Shown piece after piece: positions 20,990 to 32,759 of a stretch of DNA of 64,000 nucleotides. The stretch lies in assembly GCA_951799425.1 (NCBI GenBank), contig OX637393.1, positions 31,794,244 to 31,858,243 of the forward strand, in the 5' to 3' direction. This stretch comes from Ilex aquifolium. Taxonomy: Eukaryota > Streptophyta > Magnoliopsida > Aquifoliales > Aquifoliaceae. The notes below the pieces were generated by a model. That model did no database searches and was not told where the DNA came from. It saw only the letters and a list, made by a program, of their open reading frames with translations. A program made the position numbers and the translations under genes. Numbering within the stretch: the stretch's first letter is position 1; each line of letters opens with the position of its first letter.

Positions 20990-21950
20990 ACTGTATATGT
21001 TAACTTGCCTACGGGAAAACAAGGGGATACCAGTAGGGTTTATTTATATGTACTCTTTGACTCTAATTTATATCTACTTGCTAGGAAATCATCATGTCTT
21101 GCCATTCTGGATAATACTACCTTGTTCCAAAATATATTATGGTGGGGTAAACCCTAAATCTTTTCTTATGCCTTCAAACCCTAGTTTACAAAGGAGATGT
21201 GTTTTTCTCTTGATTTCTCCTTTGTTCTTGATTCCCGAACTTAAATATTATTTGTTCTAAGCTATGTTATGGGTGGGTGACCACCAAATCCTTTTGGTAT
21301 GCCCTTGAAATCCTAGTTTTCAAGGGAGATGTGTTTTCTCTTTATCTTGCCTCTGTCATTGATTTCAAACCTTGATAGTCGTTTGTTATTGATTTCCATA
21401 CATGATTGTTCCGTTAAATCTTAATTTCTTATTTGTTCATTACTTTCAAGTTTGATACGCTTTTATTCTTGATTTCCAAGCTTAATATTCATTTGCTCTT
21501 GATAGCCAAATTTGGTATTCATTTGATTGATTCTAACTATTGTAATTCATGTATTCCTGATATTCAATATTTGACATCCTTTGGTTCTTGATTTCAAGCT
21601 TTGATTGTTTCTTATTTTGATTCCAAAGCTTGATATGGGTTTGTTATGGAATTTGAGACTTGATTGTTCCTTTATTTTGGATTCCAAAAACTTGAGATTC
21701 GTTTGTTATTAATTTCAAACCTTGCTTGTTCTTTTGTTCTTGATTTCCAAGCTTGATAGCCATTTATTCTTGATTCCAAAGCTTGATTAATTATTTGCTC
21801 ATGAATTCAAAACTCTAGTGATTGGTAGTGACCACTAAAATGGTATTTTCGATGATATTATGTTAATTTTTCTTAAATTATTTCATTGGAAAAAAAAAAA
21901 TGTATATGGATTTGGAAGCAAAAATGGGAGGACAAGTCTGGTTAGGTTTC
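20990..21950. repeat. Unrelated T-rich segment with about 30-bp degenerate tandem repeats
   Basis: From about 21340 to 21830 the core TTCTTGATTTCCAAGCTTGA recurs with drift about every 30 bp, some 14 times. It occupies the place where RT, RNase H and most of integrase sit in complete relatives. The first part (21100-21350) resembles the leader part of the element's own LTR (GATTTC, CCCTAGTTT-type words), so it may have arisen from it. Confidence 0.75.
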
Positions 21951-21961
21951 AACTGTAACTT

Positions 21962-22548
21962 TTGGTGGATTGTAATTTATATCAGAGTGCGCAGCGAACT
22001 AACGGAGTAAGGACTACAATGGGGAAACTACGGAGAAGATTCAACTCTTCCGAGAGAGGCTACGCACGGCGCAAAGTAGATAGAATAGCTATGCGGACCA
22101 CAGACGAAGATCCTTGGAATTCAAAGTGGGAGATTACATGTTTTCCAAGGTGTCACACAAGAAGGGTGTGTTTCGATTCGACAAGAAGGAGAAGTTAGCG
22201 CCAAGATATACCGGACAGTTTGAAGTGATCAAAGCGGTAGGCAATGCGGCTTATCAACTTCGATTACCAGCTCAGCTATCCGGAGTACACGACGTATTTC
22301 ATGTGTCGATGTTGAGGAAGTGTCAGACGGATACTACGCACGTCATAGATTTGGTGGACATTGAAGTTCAAGATGGAGCAACCTCTGAAGAACAACCGGT
22401 GAAGATTCTTGATACCAAGGAGAAGGTGCTCCGCAACAAAGTCATCCGACTAGTGAAGGTTTTGTCGCAACACCATGGAATGGAAGAAGCTACATGGGAA
22501 CCGGAGCAAGAAATGCGGGAGAAGTATCCATATTTGTTCGCTACTTGA
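21962..22548 (+). pseudogene. Integrase C-terminus and chromodomain remnant
   Basis: The translation shows the GPY-like module (FRFDKKEKLAPRYTGQFEVI, GVHDVFHVSMLRKCQ) and a chromodomain (PVKILDTKEKVLRNKVIRLV, then EEATWEPEQEM). It is nearly the same as the corresponding end of the element at 54287-54910. Confidence 0.88.
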
Positions 22549-22576
22549 GGTAAGTTTCGAGGACGAAACTTTCTTT

Positions 22577-22589
22577 AAGGTGGGTGAAT
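22577..22589 (+). other. Polypurine tract
   Basis: AAGGTGGGTGAAT precedes the 3' LTR, after the conserved GAGGACGAAACTTTCTTT. Confidence 0.8.
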
Positions 22590-24795
22590 TGTAACACCCC
22601 GCATTTTTCTTTTATATATGTATATAGATATATAGTGAATAATTGTGGTAAAAATGTGGATATGTGTAGAAATATGTGTTGGAGAGGTTTGTGATGGATT
22701 TGGTTGGCTTAGGAATGGATTGGAAAGTTTAAGTTTCGAAGGTGTGTAAGCTTGAGAAGAGGGATTATGGAAGTTTTTAAATATTTTTAGGTCAAAATAA
22801 GGTGTCCATTGAATCCGGAAGGTCGAACAACCTTGGGAGAGGTAATATGAGGTGTATTGGAAGTTAGGAAGTATTCCGGAGTGAAAACACACTTAGAGAA
22901 AATTTGGGTAAAAAGGAGTTGGGACATCTTCTAGTATTTTGGTCATAACTGTTTATCCTTAAGTCCAATTGATCTGAAATTTTGACAGTAGATATTAGAC
23001 ATCTAGGGCTACAAAAGTGTATCTCATGAAAATTTTCCAATTCGACCTCTAAATGTGTCAAAACTGCCCTGGAAGTCGAAGTAGCCGAAGTGTACCGGTA
23101 CCGCGTACCGGTACCATACCGTACCGGTACCGTGTACCGGTACGACTACTCCAGTAGCTTAACCGTACCGGTACCGCGTACCAGTACTATTTATCTGACT
23201 CCCGCCGAACAGTAAAAATCGGGATTTTGGTGTTTTAAAAACACCCTTTTTAGCCTCTTTTACCCCATTCTTACATTCCACTCTCACCCTAAACATATTA
23301 GAACCCTAGGAGGAGATAAAGGAGGAGAAAGAAACACAAGGTTAAAGGGTGATTCAATGATCAAACCCTAGATTTTCAAGAACACTAAGGTAGGGGATTT
23401 CTTCTCTTTCTCTTACATTGAGGTTAGGGTATTTATATATGTATGTTTTGGCTATCAATGATATATATATGCTATGTAATCATCATCTCTTAGGCTTTTT
23501 GACAAAGATTACATGTTTTACACAAAGTTAGGGTTGTATACCCATGAAATCCCTCTTTTGTTTGAAAAACCCTAGTTTTCAAGAGTGATGGGTTTTCCTC
23601 TTGAACTCTTCCTTTATTATTGATTTCAAAATCATAGTGTTTTGTGTTGAGTAATAAAATGATATTGTTGTGATCTCTTGCATTTTCTTTGTTGGTTATT
23701 GAAAATGTCACATGCTTAAATTGAGGATTTTTAAGATATTCTTGTAAATTGTGAAATTGGGTTTGGTATTGTATCTCTTATGAGTGTGGGATGACCATGG
23801 GTGGCCTTTGACGAGATATCGTAGAGTGGGTAGACGTGTTGCTTGCTCCGTGGGGGTTGGCATTTCTCCTACCACTCGTAGTGGGGTTAGTGCTTTAGTA
23901 AGACTAAACCGCTATTGCTCACGGGTGCCGTGTAAGAGGGTTAGTATACTAATGCCTGGGTTGGATACGTCACTGCCATTGGTGTGACATACGCCCTTCC
24001 TAAATGATGGATATCTTTGATAAGATTTGTGTGGGTGTGTGTGGTTTAGATATTACTCAATGTGTCGATTCATGGGGTTTGCCTTACATCATGTTTGAGA
24101 TACATATACATATTGATGGATTGTTGTATTATTGTGGAAAATGGTTTCCTACAAGGACTTGTGGGAGTATGAGATTCCACAAGGTCTTGTGGGAAAATGG
24201 TTTATATTTTGGAAAATGGATATGTATTGGATCTTGGTTTCTTTTACTGTTTATGTAAATTACTGTTGCTACTTAAACTTGAGATCCATTTTCAAATGTC
24301 CCTGTTTTACTTCAAAGATTATGTATGCTATTTGTAAAATGAGACCGGCCATTTTATATGTTTTTATAAACCTTGTTCGAGTTTGGGAGGAATGTTGCTA
24401 CGGAACTTAGTGCTCACCCCCTACAAATTACATTTTTTAGATACGGTGCTAGAGGAGAACCTCGGAGTTGACGAGCAGGGGTATTGGGAGGCCCCATTCG
24501 AGGGAAATCTAGATCCCGAGGTGGACATATAGAGATATAGCTTCTTTTGCACTAGACTAGATAATTTATTTTGAGATCATGTATCGTCTAGTATTCTGTT
24601 TATTCCGCTGCTAAGTTTAAGTATAATTCTTTTGGAATGTAATTTCCATAGCTTGGCTTATTCTTTTGGGATGATATTGTAAATTCTATGGATGATGAAT
24701 GAAAATTTTTTCTTATTGATGGATTATCTTAGTGCTCTCATGATGTGAATGTTTTAGAATGTAATGCCGTCCAGGATGTGTTTTGGGGTGTTACA
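22590..24795 (+). repeat. 3' LTR of the reduced chromovirus
   Basis: It is 2206 bp and matches 17161-19365 at about 98%. It ends TGTTACA against TSD ATTCA. The GTACCGGTAC array is at 23092-23188. Confidence 0.93.
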
Positions 24796-24826
24796 ATTCA
24801 TCAATAACATGCTGGCTAAATATGAT

Positions 24827-26263
24827 ATGTGTGATGAGGGCATTGTATATTTTATATCTCATATCGTTCATCTTAGCTATGTTAGTAATTTTATTTCTTT
24901 TGTTTTAGTTTAGTTTTGTGTTTTATGAAGAATATATGTGTTTGCAGGTAGTCTAATTGTAAAGATAGACATGGAGCATCATGATAATAGTTGTGGACAA
25001 GTTGGAGTTGAGTTTGATCAGTTAGAATAGAAGTCGGAGGCCTTAAAACAGAAAATTCAGAAAAGACAAGTTCTACCGGTAGGTAAAGTTATGTGCTACC
25101 GGTAGAAAGGCTCTCTGGAATAAATAGAATCATGTTCTACAGGTAGAAGAGGTCACTGGAATTTGATATAATAAGGTTCTATTGGTAGGTCGACATCAGA
25201 TTTTGATAACGACTCCTTCTCCCAACTATTGACTTGCTAAATATTCAAAGATCTTCCAAGATCTTTATTTGAGAAGAAAGAGATAATATATGAAATGAAT
25301 TTTAAATGGCCATATTTTTGTAAATATTTTTGGAGTTTTTCTAGAAATAAGAGATGGACATAACAAGAAAAAGAATCTCTAAAAATCAGTCATATCTCTC
25401 TCCCTTTTTTCCTATAAATACCAACCCATATGGGACTTTTAGAGATGAATCTTCTTCCTCCTTGGATGTTCTCCAAGAGGGGGCTACTCCTCCTCTTTCT
25501 TCTTTGTTTTTTATTTAGTTGGAAGCACAAGTCTTCATTATTTTCAATTCTAAGTTACGATATTTTTTTTATTGTAATTGCTTTTAAATTCTAATTTCAA
25601 TACAAGTTTTATTTATTTACTTTTATTTACATGTCTCTTTTAACTGCTTTCAATTTTACTTTCATCATGTTTGAGTAGCTTCTTTTTTGGATAATTGGAG
25701 GAAGAATTCCTAACCTATGAACTAGGGTTTATACTCTAAATTAGGTTTTTTACGATGTATGTGATTTAATGACTGAATAGTTGTTTTTCGGAAACTTAAT
25801 TGATTGGTCATATCCTTTATTATCTATAGACAGTTGATTTTGGAACGGATAATTATTGGAGGCCCTACAATCGTTTAGATACAAATTCTTCCATCAATAT
25901 ATTCATCATAAAAATCACTATTTTTACTAATTGAGGTTTTCAATGAATATCATTCATCTGAGTGAGTTTGATTACGAACTTGGATGGGTTATAGATTTAA
26001 AGTATAAATTAATGTTCATAGGTGGGATGAAATCTAAAGTTTATCTGGTTTTTTCTTTTATTGAATTTATCCTTAGCTTAGTTAATTTCTAAAATTCTCA
26101 ACTTTCAAAGAACTCTTTATTTTTATTTTTATATCACCTCTCAGTTTGTCTTTCATTTTTCTTGAGGAGATGACCTCGGTAATCGACTAAGTTACTAAAC
26201 GATAGATTCTTGCGCTTGGGAAACTATATATATTTTACCCACTTTTGAGGTCAAAGCAGTGTG
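24827..26263 (+). mobile_element. LTR-like repeat, copy 1 (undescribed family, probable solo LTR)
   Basis: The repeat is 24832-26258 (1427 bp), with TG...CA ends and near-perfect 5-bp flanks (ATGTG and GTGTG). It carries a CTACCGGTAG cluster (25073-25190), a TATA box (TATAAATA, 25413-25420) and a 3' part with GAGATGACCTCGGTAATCGA. A second copy lies in reverse at 39574-41213. There is no coding capacity. The 3' end with TTGCGCTTGGGAAA resembles Athila/Tat-type LTR ends, but the family is not identified. Confidence 0.7.
25413..25420 (+). promoter_or_regulatory. TATA box of LTR-like repeat copy 1
   Basis: TATAAATA follows a pyrimidine tract. The CTACCGGTAG cluster ends about 220 bp upstream. 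The reverse copy at 39574-41213 has the same arrangement. Confidence 0.65.
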
Positions 26264-28320
26264 CCACCTGTAAGCCCCCAACTAAATATTAGTTATATTA
26301 AATTATCCTGTGTTTTGTTGATGTAGGATGAATTAAGTATGAATAAACTATGTAAGTGGTAATCGTAGAATAGTGTGGATATATTGAGAATATTGAGGAT
26401 TCGGGATGGTTACTCTTTTTAGGACTGAGTTCAGTTAAGTTCTAAAATATATTTAGAGGGAAATAACATAAGTAAAAAAAATATTGGGAGAGATTATATG
26501 GGGCGTATTAGAAGTTCAGAAGTATTCTAGAGTTAAAACCTATTTTTGGAGAGGATTTGGGTAGAAAAGAACTTGACACTATCTTAGTATTAAGATCATA
26601 AATTTTTATACCAATATCCGATTGATCTGAAATTTTTACAGTAGAAACTAGACTTCAAGGGCTACAAAAGTATATATACGAAAATTTTGTGAAACTTCTA
26701 ACTAAGTCAAAATCGAGCTAGAAGTTAGGGGCAGACTGCTGTTCATGCCTCACACGAGAATTCTCTATTTTTCAACCAATAAAGACCCTAGGGCCGCAAT
26801 CTAAAGAGACTTTACCTATCTTTTCTACCCCAAGAACCCTAGGAAAGTTTTAGTAGAAGAAAAGGAGGAAGCGCAGGCTGAATCTTGAAAGATTAACATG
26901 TGGTAATCGCAATAAAATACGTTAGGACCAAGATCTCAAGAATCAAGGTAAAGATTCTTTCTCAGATTCATTCATTGATGTTTAAGGTTATATAATATAT
27001 CTTTTTCATCCTTATTATGATATAAATATTGATCTACAATGCTTGTACATTCGTTTGAATTCATAATTCGTTTCTTAAACAAAATACATGATTTGCTTCC
27101 AAGATCTATCCATTCTTGATTTAAAATCTAGTTCTTTAACTCTTATTCTATATATGTGATAGATCTACAAAGTTTTTATATTATTTTTTAATGTATTCTT
27201 AAATTCTTGAATAAACAGATTGTTTACATATAAATAAATATTTTACATCCAAAAATCATATGTTCTTGATTGAAGAACCCTGATTCTTGATTTATAACCT
27301 AATCTACATTTTTACATCAAAATTTACATGTCTCGATTACAAAAACCCTAGTTCTTGATTACTATCAATTCAATTATGTTTTCTTGGGGATCTCTTGCAT
27401 GTTTTCTTAAATTATTCCTTTGGAAAAGTTATGAAACCATGATTCTTGATTGTAGTTGAATTTTATGAAAAAATTGTGGAATTTATCTCTTGTAGGGGGT
27501 GGGTGTGATGAACGTGAATTGCACTCGAATCTATATCGCAGAGTGTTTAGATATTTTTTCTTACCTCGAGGGGTTTGAAGGTTTCTTATCACTCGTAGTG
27601 GGGTTGGTGCCTTGCGAGGACCAAACTACTATTTGTTCACGGTGATCGGGATTGGGGGTTAGTATACTAGTCGACCCTTCCTAAAGTTTGATGGCCCTGC
27701 GGGGATTGATTTGTTGGTTTGTGATTATGGTGTGGTGTGGACCAGATATGTTTGTGTTGTAGTTTCATGCTAGTCTACATTCGTACATGAGATATAATAT
27801 TTGTGAATAACTATTGCATTGGGAATGATTTTTATTTCTGTAAACTTTACCATTTGGTACCGTAAACTTGGGATCTCATTAAATGTCATCGTTTTACTTC
27901 AAAATTATATATATTATTTTACAAACTGTGACTTACCTGTTTTAATGATTTCTAAACCTTGTTTGAGATTGAGAAGGCTTTCCTACTAGGCTTTATCATT
28001 TAGCCTACCGTAACATTTTTCAGATTTTAGTGTTGAGGAGAATCCAAAGTTAGATGAGCTGGTAGATTGGGATGCTGAAGGTAATCATGACGTGGATCCA
28101 GCTGTGGAAGTTTGAGACTGAATTTTAGTCTCTGGAGTTTATATTTGATGGTTTAATTATGTTTAGGATTTATTTATGTTTTCTTTGGTGATTTATCTAA
28201 TCAGATGTTGAATTATGAATGGTTTTATTTATTTAATCGTACTTTAGTATGTTTTCATGGTTGGATGTTGTATAGATAGTTAATGCCTTCCAAGGTGGAT
28301 TTTTGGGGCATTACACCACC
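26264..28320 (+). mobile_element. Chromovirus solo LTR with TSD CCACC
   Basis: The LTR is 26269-28315 (2047 bp), reading TGTAAGCCCCC...GGGGCATTACA, with perfect duplications CCACC at 26264-26268 and 28316-28320. Its layout and words (TTGGGAGAGATTATATGGGG, TAATGCCTTCCAAGG) match the LTRs of the Tekay-type elements at 17161 and 47969. There is no internal region, so it is a solo LTR left by recombination. Confidence 0.88.
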
Positions 28321-28581
28321 ACATATGGTCAATAATGGGAACCCTAGAAAAAAGAGTACCAAATGATGCTATAAAATAGGGCTAAGCTTAAGGATGAAGG
28401 TCATAATACTTTTCCTGTAATAGTTTTGGATACCTCTTCAAAACCCTTACTAACTTAAGTATCGGAGTGCCTCCAACCGGCCACTTCTGGTCATTGGCCG
28501 TTTGCTCATTTTGTAGGAGGAGTTTTATTTGTTTGTTCCTTATCGAATCATACAAGTTTGTAAGGTTTTTCACCCCTTACA
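28316..28581 (+). repeat. Last piece of the old Tat 5' LTR
   Basis: It aligns with about 44952-45228 and ends CACCCCTTACA. TGGCGCC follows after two bases (28584). Confidence 0.85.
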
Positions 28582-28583
28582 TT

Positions 28584-28593
28584 TGGCGCCATT
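28584..28593 (+). other. Primer-binding site of the old Tat element
   Basis: TGGCGCCATT is the same class of primer site as in the element at the left edge. Confidence 0.75.
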
Positions 28594-28619
28594 AGAACTA
28601 CAAGGTGTTCTTTCCCTTG

Positions 28620-31611
28620 GATAACGATATTAGGGAGGACGCCTTCAGAAGCCAAAACAAAAACCACGATGATCATGGAAAATTTTCATTAGCTAGAAAC
28701 TACCCTGAAAACTAATCTCAATAGGAAGGCTAAAATCGAGAAGCCTCCCCCTGTGCCGACGGAGAAATCTTAGCCTTCATGAAGTTAGTTTAATCCCTTC
28801 AGGATTGATTGGATGCACACGATGCCATGTTAAAGTGGTCTCACGAAAAAGAAAGGAAGTTGAGAGAGGAGAATAAGGTACTGAAAGAGGCCCTAATAAG
28901 ATCAACGGATAAAAATAATCCTGAGAATACTAACGAACAAACCAAAGGTGAATGGGATTGTAGATATCGAAGTCCAACCCCCCCCCCCCCCCCCCCCCCT
29001 AAAAAAAAAGTAAAGCAAGGCATAAAGAGGACTCCCGAGAAAGAAACAACAAGAAAAATTCTTCTCTGGTGGAAATATAGGAAGATGTCTAGAGACGTTT
29101 TATCACTGAAGAGCTCGATAACAGATTAAAACAACCCAGCCAGAAATTTGCTAGGTAATTAGCGAGAAGGGCAATAGAATAGTACATCAGGGGGATGGAG
29201 GTATCCCTTTTTAGTATGTGGATAGAAAGAGAGAGAGAGTTACGAGTAAAGTCACCATTCCAAACTTTAAGTTGTATGATGGAACAGGCAGCTGATGGCG
29301 AATCAACAATGAAGTGGTTTGATAGTCTGGCTAGGAGTTCCGTCGACAATTGGGTGTAGCTTGCCGAGTAGTTCACCACCCGGTTCATTACAGCAATAGA
29401 CAGCCAAAGGAAGTCGGAGCCTTGCTCTCGATGAAAAAGAGAAATGGTGAAATGCTTTGTGAGTACGCTCATCGATATTGGAAAACCATGAATGAAATCA
29501 AAAGCTATAATCTGGAGCGTCGCGTCATTCAAGATTAGTCTGCCAAAAGAAAGTCCACTATACCAATTGTTGACCAGAAAACCAACATTGAACATGGAAG
29601 AGTTGATGGCTAGAGTTGAAAAGTACGCAAAGTTTGCTGATAACCTCGGTAGAGAAATTAACCGAGGTCAACCTAGCAAGAAACAGGTCGGCAAAGAGAG
29701 ACCGAACATATAATCTCGGTTAGGATCAAAGGGAAAGAAAAAAGGAAGGTTTCCTTTAGGGTCTTCATTTTCTAGGGTGAACACAATGTTCAAAGAGCCC
29801 ATCTATAGGATTCTATCCTAGATCAAGGGAAAGTCGTTCTTCAAATGGTCGAACAGAGAAACCCTAACCAAAGGTGTTCCTACCATCGTGATGTAGAACA
29901 TATGATGGAGAATTGTTCCTCTTTGAAATAACACATAGAGAACTGGTCTATGCTTAACAACTCTCGCAGTTTGTAGAATTAGAAAAGATGAAGGCTGATA
30001 TAAGTGAAAAAATGAACGCAGCTCGGGAAAGACGACATGATTCATTTGGAGTGATCGATGTTATAAACGCAGCCACAACCCCAAACATGACCACCAATAA
30101 GGCAGCTCAGATATACATACAAAAGGCCAATCAAATAAAGAAGATTTATCAAGTTGGCAAAACGTCCGTAAATATTTGTAAGAAGTAGAAAACTGATCAG
30201 TTGGAAGGACTGATTAGTTTCTCTAACAATGACTTAGTAGGGGTTTATCACCGACAAAATGACGATTCGGTCCTCACGTTGCGAATTGCAAATTTTGATG
30301 TGAAAAGGGTCTTGATCGACCAAAGGAGCTCCTCCGAAATTATGTACTCAAGGCTGTTTTGGAAGCTTGGCTTAAAGGAAGAGGACCTGAAACCAATAAG
30401 CACTCCACTAGTTGATTTTAGTGGGAAGATGGTCCTGCCAAAAGAAAGAATAACACTTCTAATTTGGGTCGGTCTTGTAGGCACAATGACCAAATTCCTC
30501 GTTGTCGAGGCAGAAGTAGCCTACAATGCTATAATGGGTCGAACATGGCTCCATGAGATGAAGGTGATCCCCTCAACTTACCACCAAGTCTCAAGATTCC
30601 CAATAGAGAAAGGAATATTTGACATCTGGCGGGACCAAATAAGCTTAAGAAACTACCAGTTCGCCTCTATAAGGGGAAAATCGATGAAAGATGATTAGAA
30701 GGTGGGGAGAGTATCCAAACCAATCTAGAAATAACAATCAAAGTATGAGAGGCCTGGCACAGAGGAGCCATTGATCGGCCTGACAAAACGTGCAGTGGAA
30801 GAACTAAAGGTAATACACCTAGAAGAGAATACCAAGAAGTTCCTTCTGATCGATTATTCATTGGTGCTATATGAACATGAGGCTTTGAAAAGCTATCCTC
30901 AAGAAGAATGTTGACATTTTTGCTTGGATTCCCTACGAAATGTCAGGCATCCGCCCTGAAGTTATTTGTTACCACTTGAATATGGGCCCGACTTTCAGAC
31001 CAATTAAGCAGAAGCAAAGGAGGTCGGCATCACAATACATGGATTCCGTGAATGAAGAAGTTAGGAAGCTGTTGGAAGCACAGTCAATTAGGGAGGTGCA
31101 GTACCTGGCTTGGTTGTACAATATGGTTGTGGTCAAAAAGAAAAATGGAAAATGGAGGGTTTGCATGGATTTCACTAACCTCAACAAGGTATGCCCCAAA
31201 GACAATTCTCCTTTACCAAAGATTGATTAGCTAGTCGATGCTACATCAAGACACAAGCGGATGAGTTTTATTGACGCTTATAGGGGCTACCACCAGATCC
31301 TCCTTTTTGTACCAGATCTGGAGAAAACTTCATTTATCACACTACAAGGAGTATATTGTTACCAAGTTATGTCATTTGGGTTCAAGAATGTTGGAGCGAC
31401 ATATCAAAGGCTAGTCACCAGAATGTTCTAAAAGATGTTGGGGGACACAATTGAGGTTTACATCGACGATATGATGGTAAGAAGTCGAAGAGGAGCCAAC
31501 CACCTAGCTAATCTTCAAAATACCTTCAATGTACTACGAGAATATCGACTGAAGCTCAATGCCTCCAATTGTGCTTTTGGGGTTGGCTTGGGAAAATTCA
31601 TAGGATTCCTT
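28620..31611 (+). pseudogene. Gag, protease and RT remnant of the old Tat element
   Basis: Recognisable parts are a Gag remnant (about 28809-29713; ANxMEELMARVEKY-like end), a protease (about 30201-30698; RVLIDQRSSSEIMY and NAIMGRTWLHEM) and the first half of RT (about 30940-31611; KKKNGKWRVCMDFTNLNKVC and YIDDMMV). They resemble the gag-pol at 1838-7432, which fixes the lineage as Tat. It is broken many times. Confidence 0.82.
28978..28999. repeat. Poly-C run of 22
   Basis: Twenty-two C in a row are followed by T and nine A, inside the old gag remnant. Slippage or sequencing error is likely to blur its true length. Confidence 0.9.
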
Positions 31612-32042
31612 TGTAAGAATTTATTAATGATTTGTATATGAAATTTAGAACACCTAAAACAAGATTTAGATCATACATGTGTGAGTCATGATATTCGATC
31701 TTCGTATTTCTTTCGTGGAAGGGCAATGTCTTCTTCTCATTCTTCAAAGTAATAAGTGACTCTTAATAGGATAAGCCAAATTAGGTTATAAAGTGGAAAG
31801 GGGACCTAGTCTATCTATTTATAATGAATCTAATGGGTCCTCCCATTATGGGTCGCAATTAGATTAAAGTCTACACTTTACTACCTCAACCACATTAATA
31901 AAAAAGATGTACATAAGCTCATCAAAATAGATTACTTAACAATATTGAGCTCATCTTATTGGACCATAAATTCAGCTCATTTTTCACAAACACAAAATTA
32001 ATTATCAATTAATGAAAGTCCAATATGGAAAAAATTCCTACA
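31612..32042 (-). repeat. 3' LTR of the copia element
   Basis: The LTR is 431 bp and reads TGTAGGAATTTTTTCC...ATTCTTACA on the minus strand. A purine tract AAGTGAGAGAA lies just inside. The length is typical for copia. Confidence 0.78.
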
Positions 32043-32759
32043 TTCTCTCACTTGGGCAACATAAATTGTAGCCATTTAAAAATAAAATAAAATAATTTGT
32101 TGAAAAAATCACTCCCAGGCTAATCAAACAAAAAATCAATATGGCCATAAAATAAAACAAATACAGTCTTGAGACAACATCTCAAACACAATCCGATATA
32201 GTAAAACTACTATTTTTGAACCATAGCGGACTTTACATTCTTTATTGACATAAGACCAATGCATGACTACAAAAAATAATAATCCTATTGACATGGATCA
32301 AGATGTGGCATTGTAGCCAGAAAATAGAATCTCAATATGCGATCTAATAAATATTCTATTTCATTATCAGTCCTCCAGATAATTTCTCTTTAACAACATG
32401 CTTTAACGATAAGCTAGATAAATCCATTAGCTTCAACAATAAGCTATTATATCTCCAAACTTAAAATCTCAAGATTTTCTTAATGGTGTAATCAGGGACA
32501 TACTTTATTGACAAAATAGTCATACTTAAGACAAATACCAAGCCTTAAGATTTTTTATAAAACGACATGTCATAAATATGCACATATAAAACATAGCAAG
32601 AATACAGTGCTAACAATACGGATGATCATCCAAATATTTATTATTCACGAAATAGATGTATCTCAACCAAAATGAGTAACAAATATCTCATATGAAATAA
32701 AATTAATACGGAAATTCTTAACACCTAAATAAACTCGCACTAACAAAGTACATCAAAAG

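Larger units (their letters stand above)
17156..24800 (+). mobile_element. Reduced Tekay-type chromovirus with TSD ATTCA
   Basis: The element is 17161-24795 with perfect 5-bp duplications ATTCA at 17156-17160 and 24796-24800. Parts: 5' LTR 17161-19365, primer site 19370, gag and protease remnant 19499-20970, a T-rich minisatellite stretch about 21340-21830, integrase end and chromodomain 21962-22548, polypurine tract 22577-22589 and 3' LTR 22590-24795. No RT or RNase H is seen. The LTRs are 2205 and 2206 bp and differ at roughly 48 sites by hand count (about 2%), or 0.8-1.6 million years. It is broken, yet inserted recently, so it probably moved with proteins supplied by a relative. Confidence 0.9.
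16759..31611 (+). mobile_element. Old Tat-type element, 5' half, with three insertions in its LTR
   Basis: The LTR pieces are 16759-17160, about 24796-24831, 26259-26268 and 28316-28581. Together they match the LTR at 44541-45228. A TGGCGCC primer site follows at 28584, then gag, protease and RT remnants to 31611, where a copia element begins. The three insertions in the LTR are a chromovirus (17161-24795), an LTR-like repeat (24832-26258) and a solo LTR (26269-28315). LTR divergence against 44541-45228 is about 12-14% by eye, so roughly 5-9 million years if they are the two ends of one element. It is heavily broken (many breaks). Confidence 0.8.

Noticed and set aside
21340-21830. CRISPR-like array of 30-bp repeats
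   Set aside because: The units are contiguous and degenerate with no unique spacers, in a plant retroelement context; it is a minisatellite.
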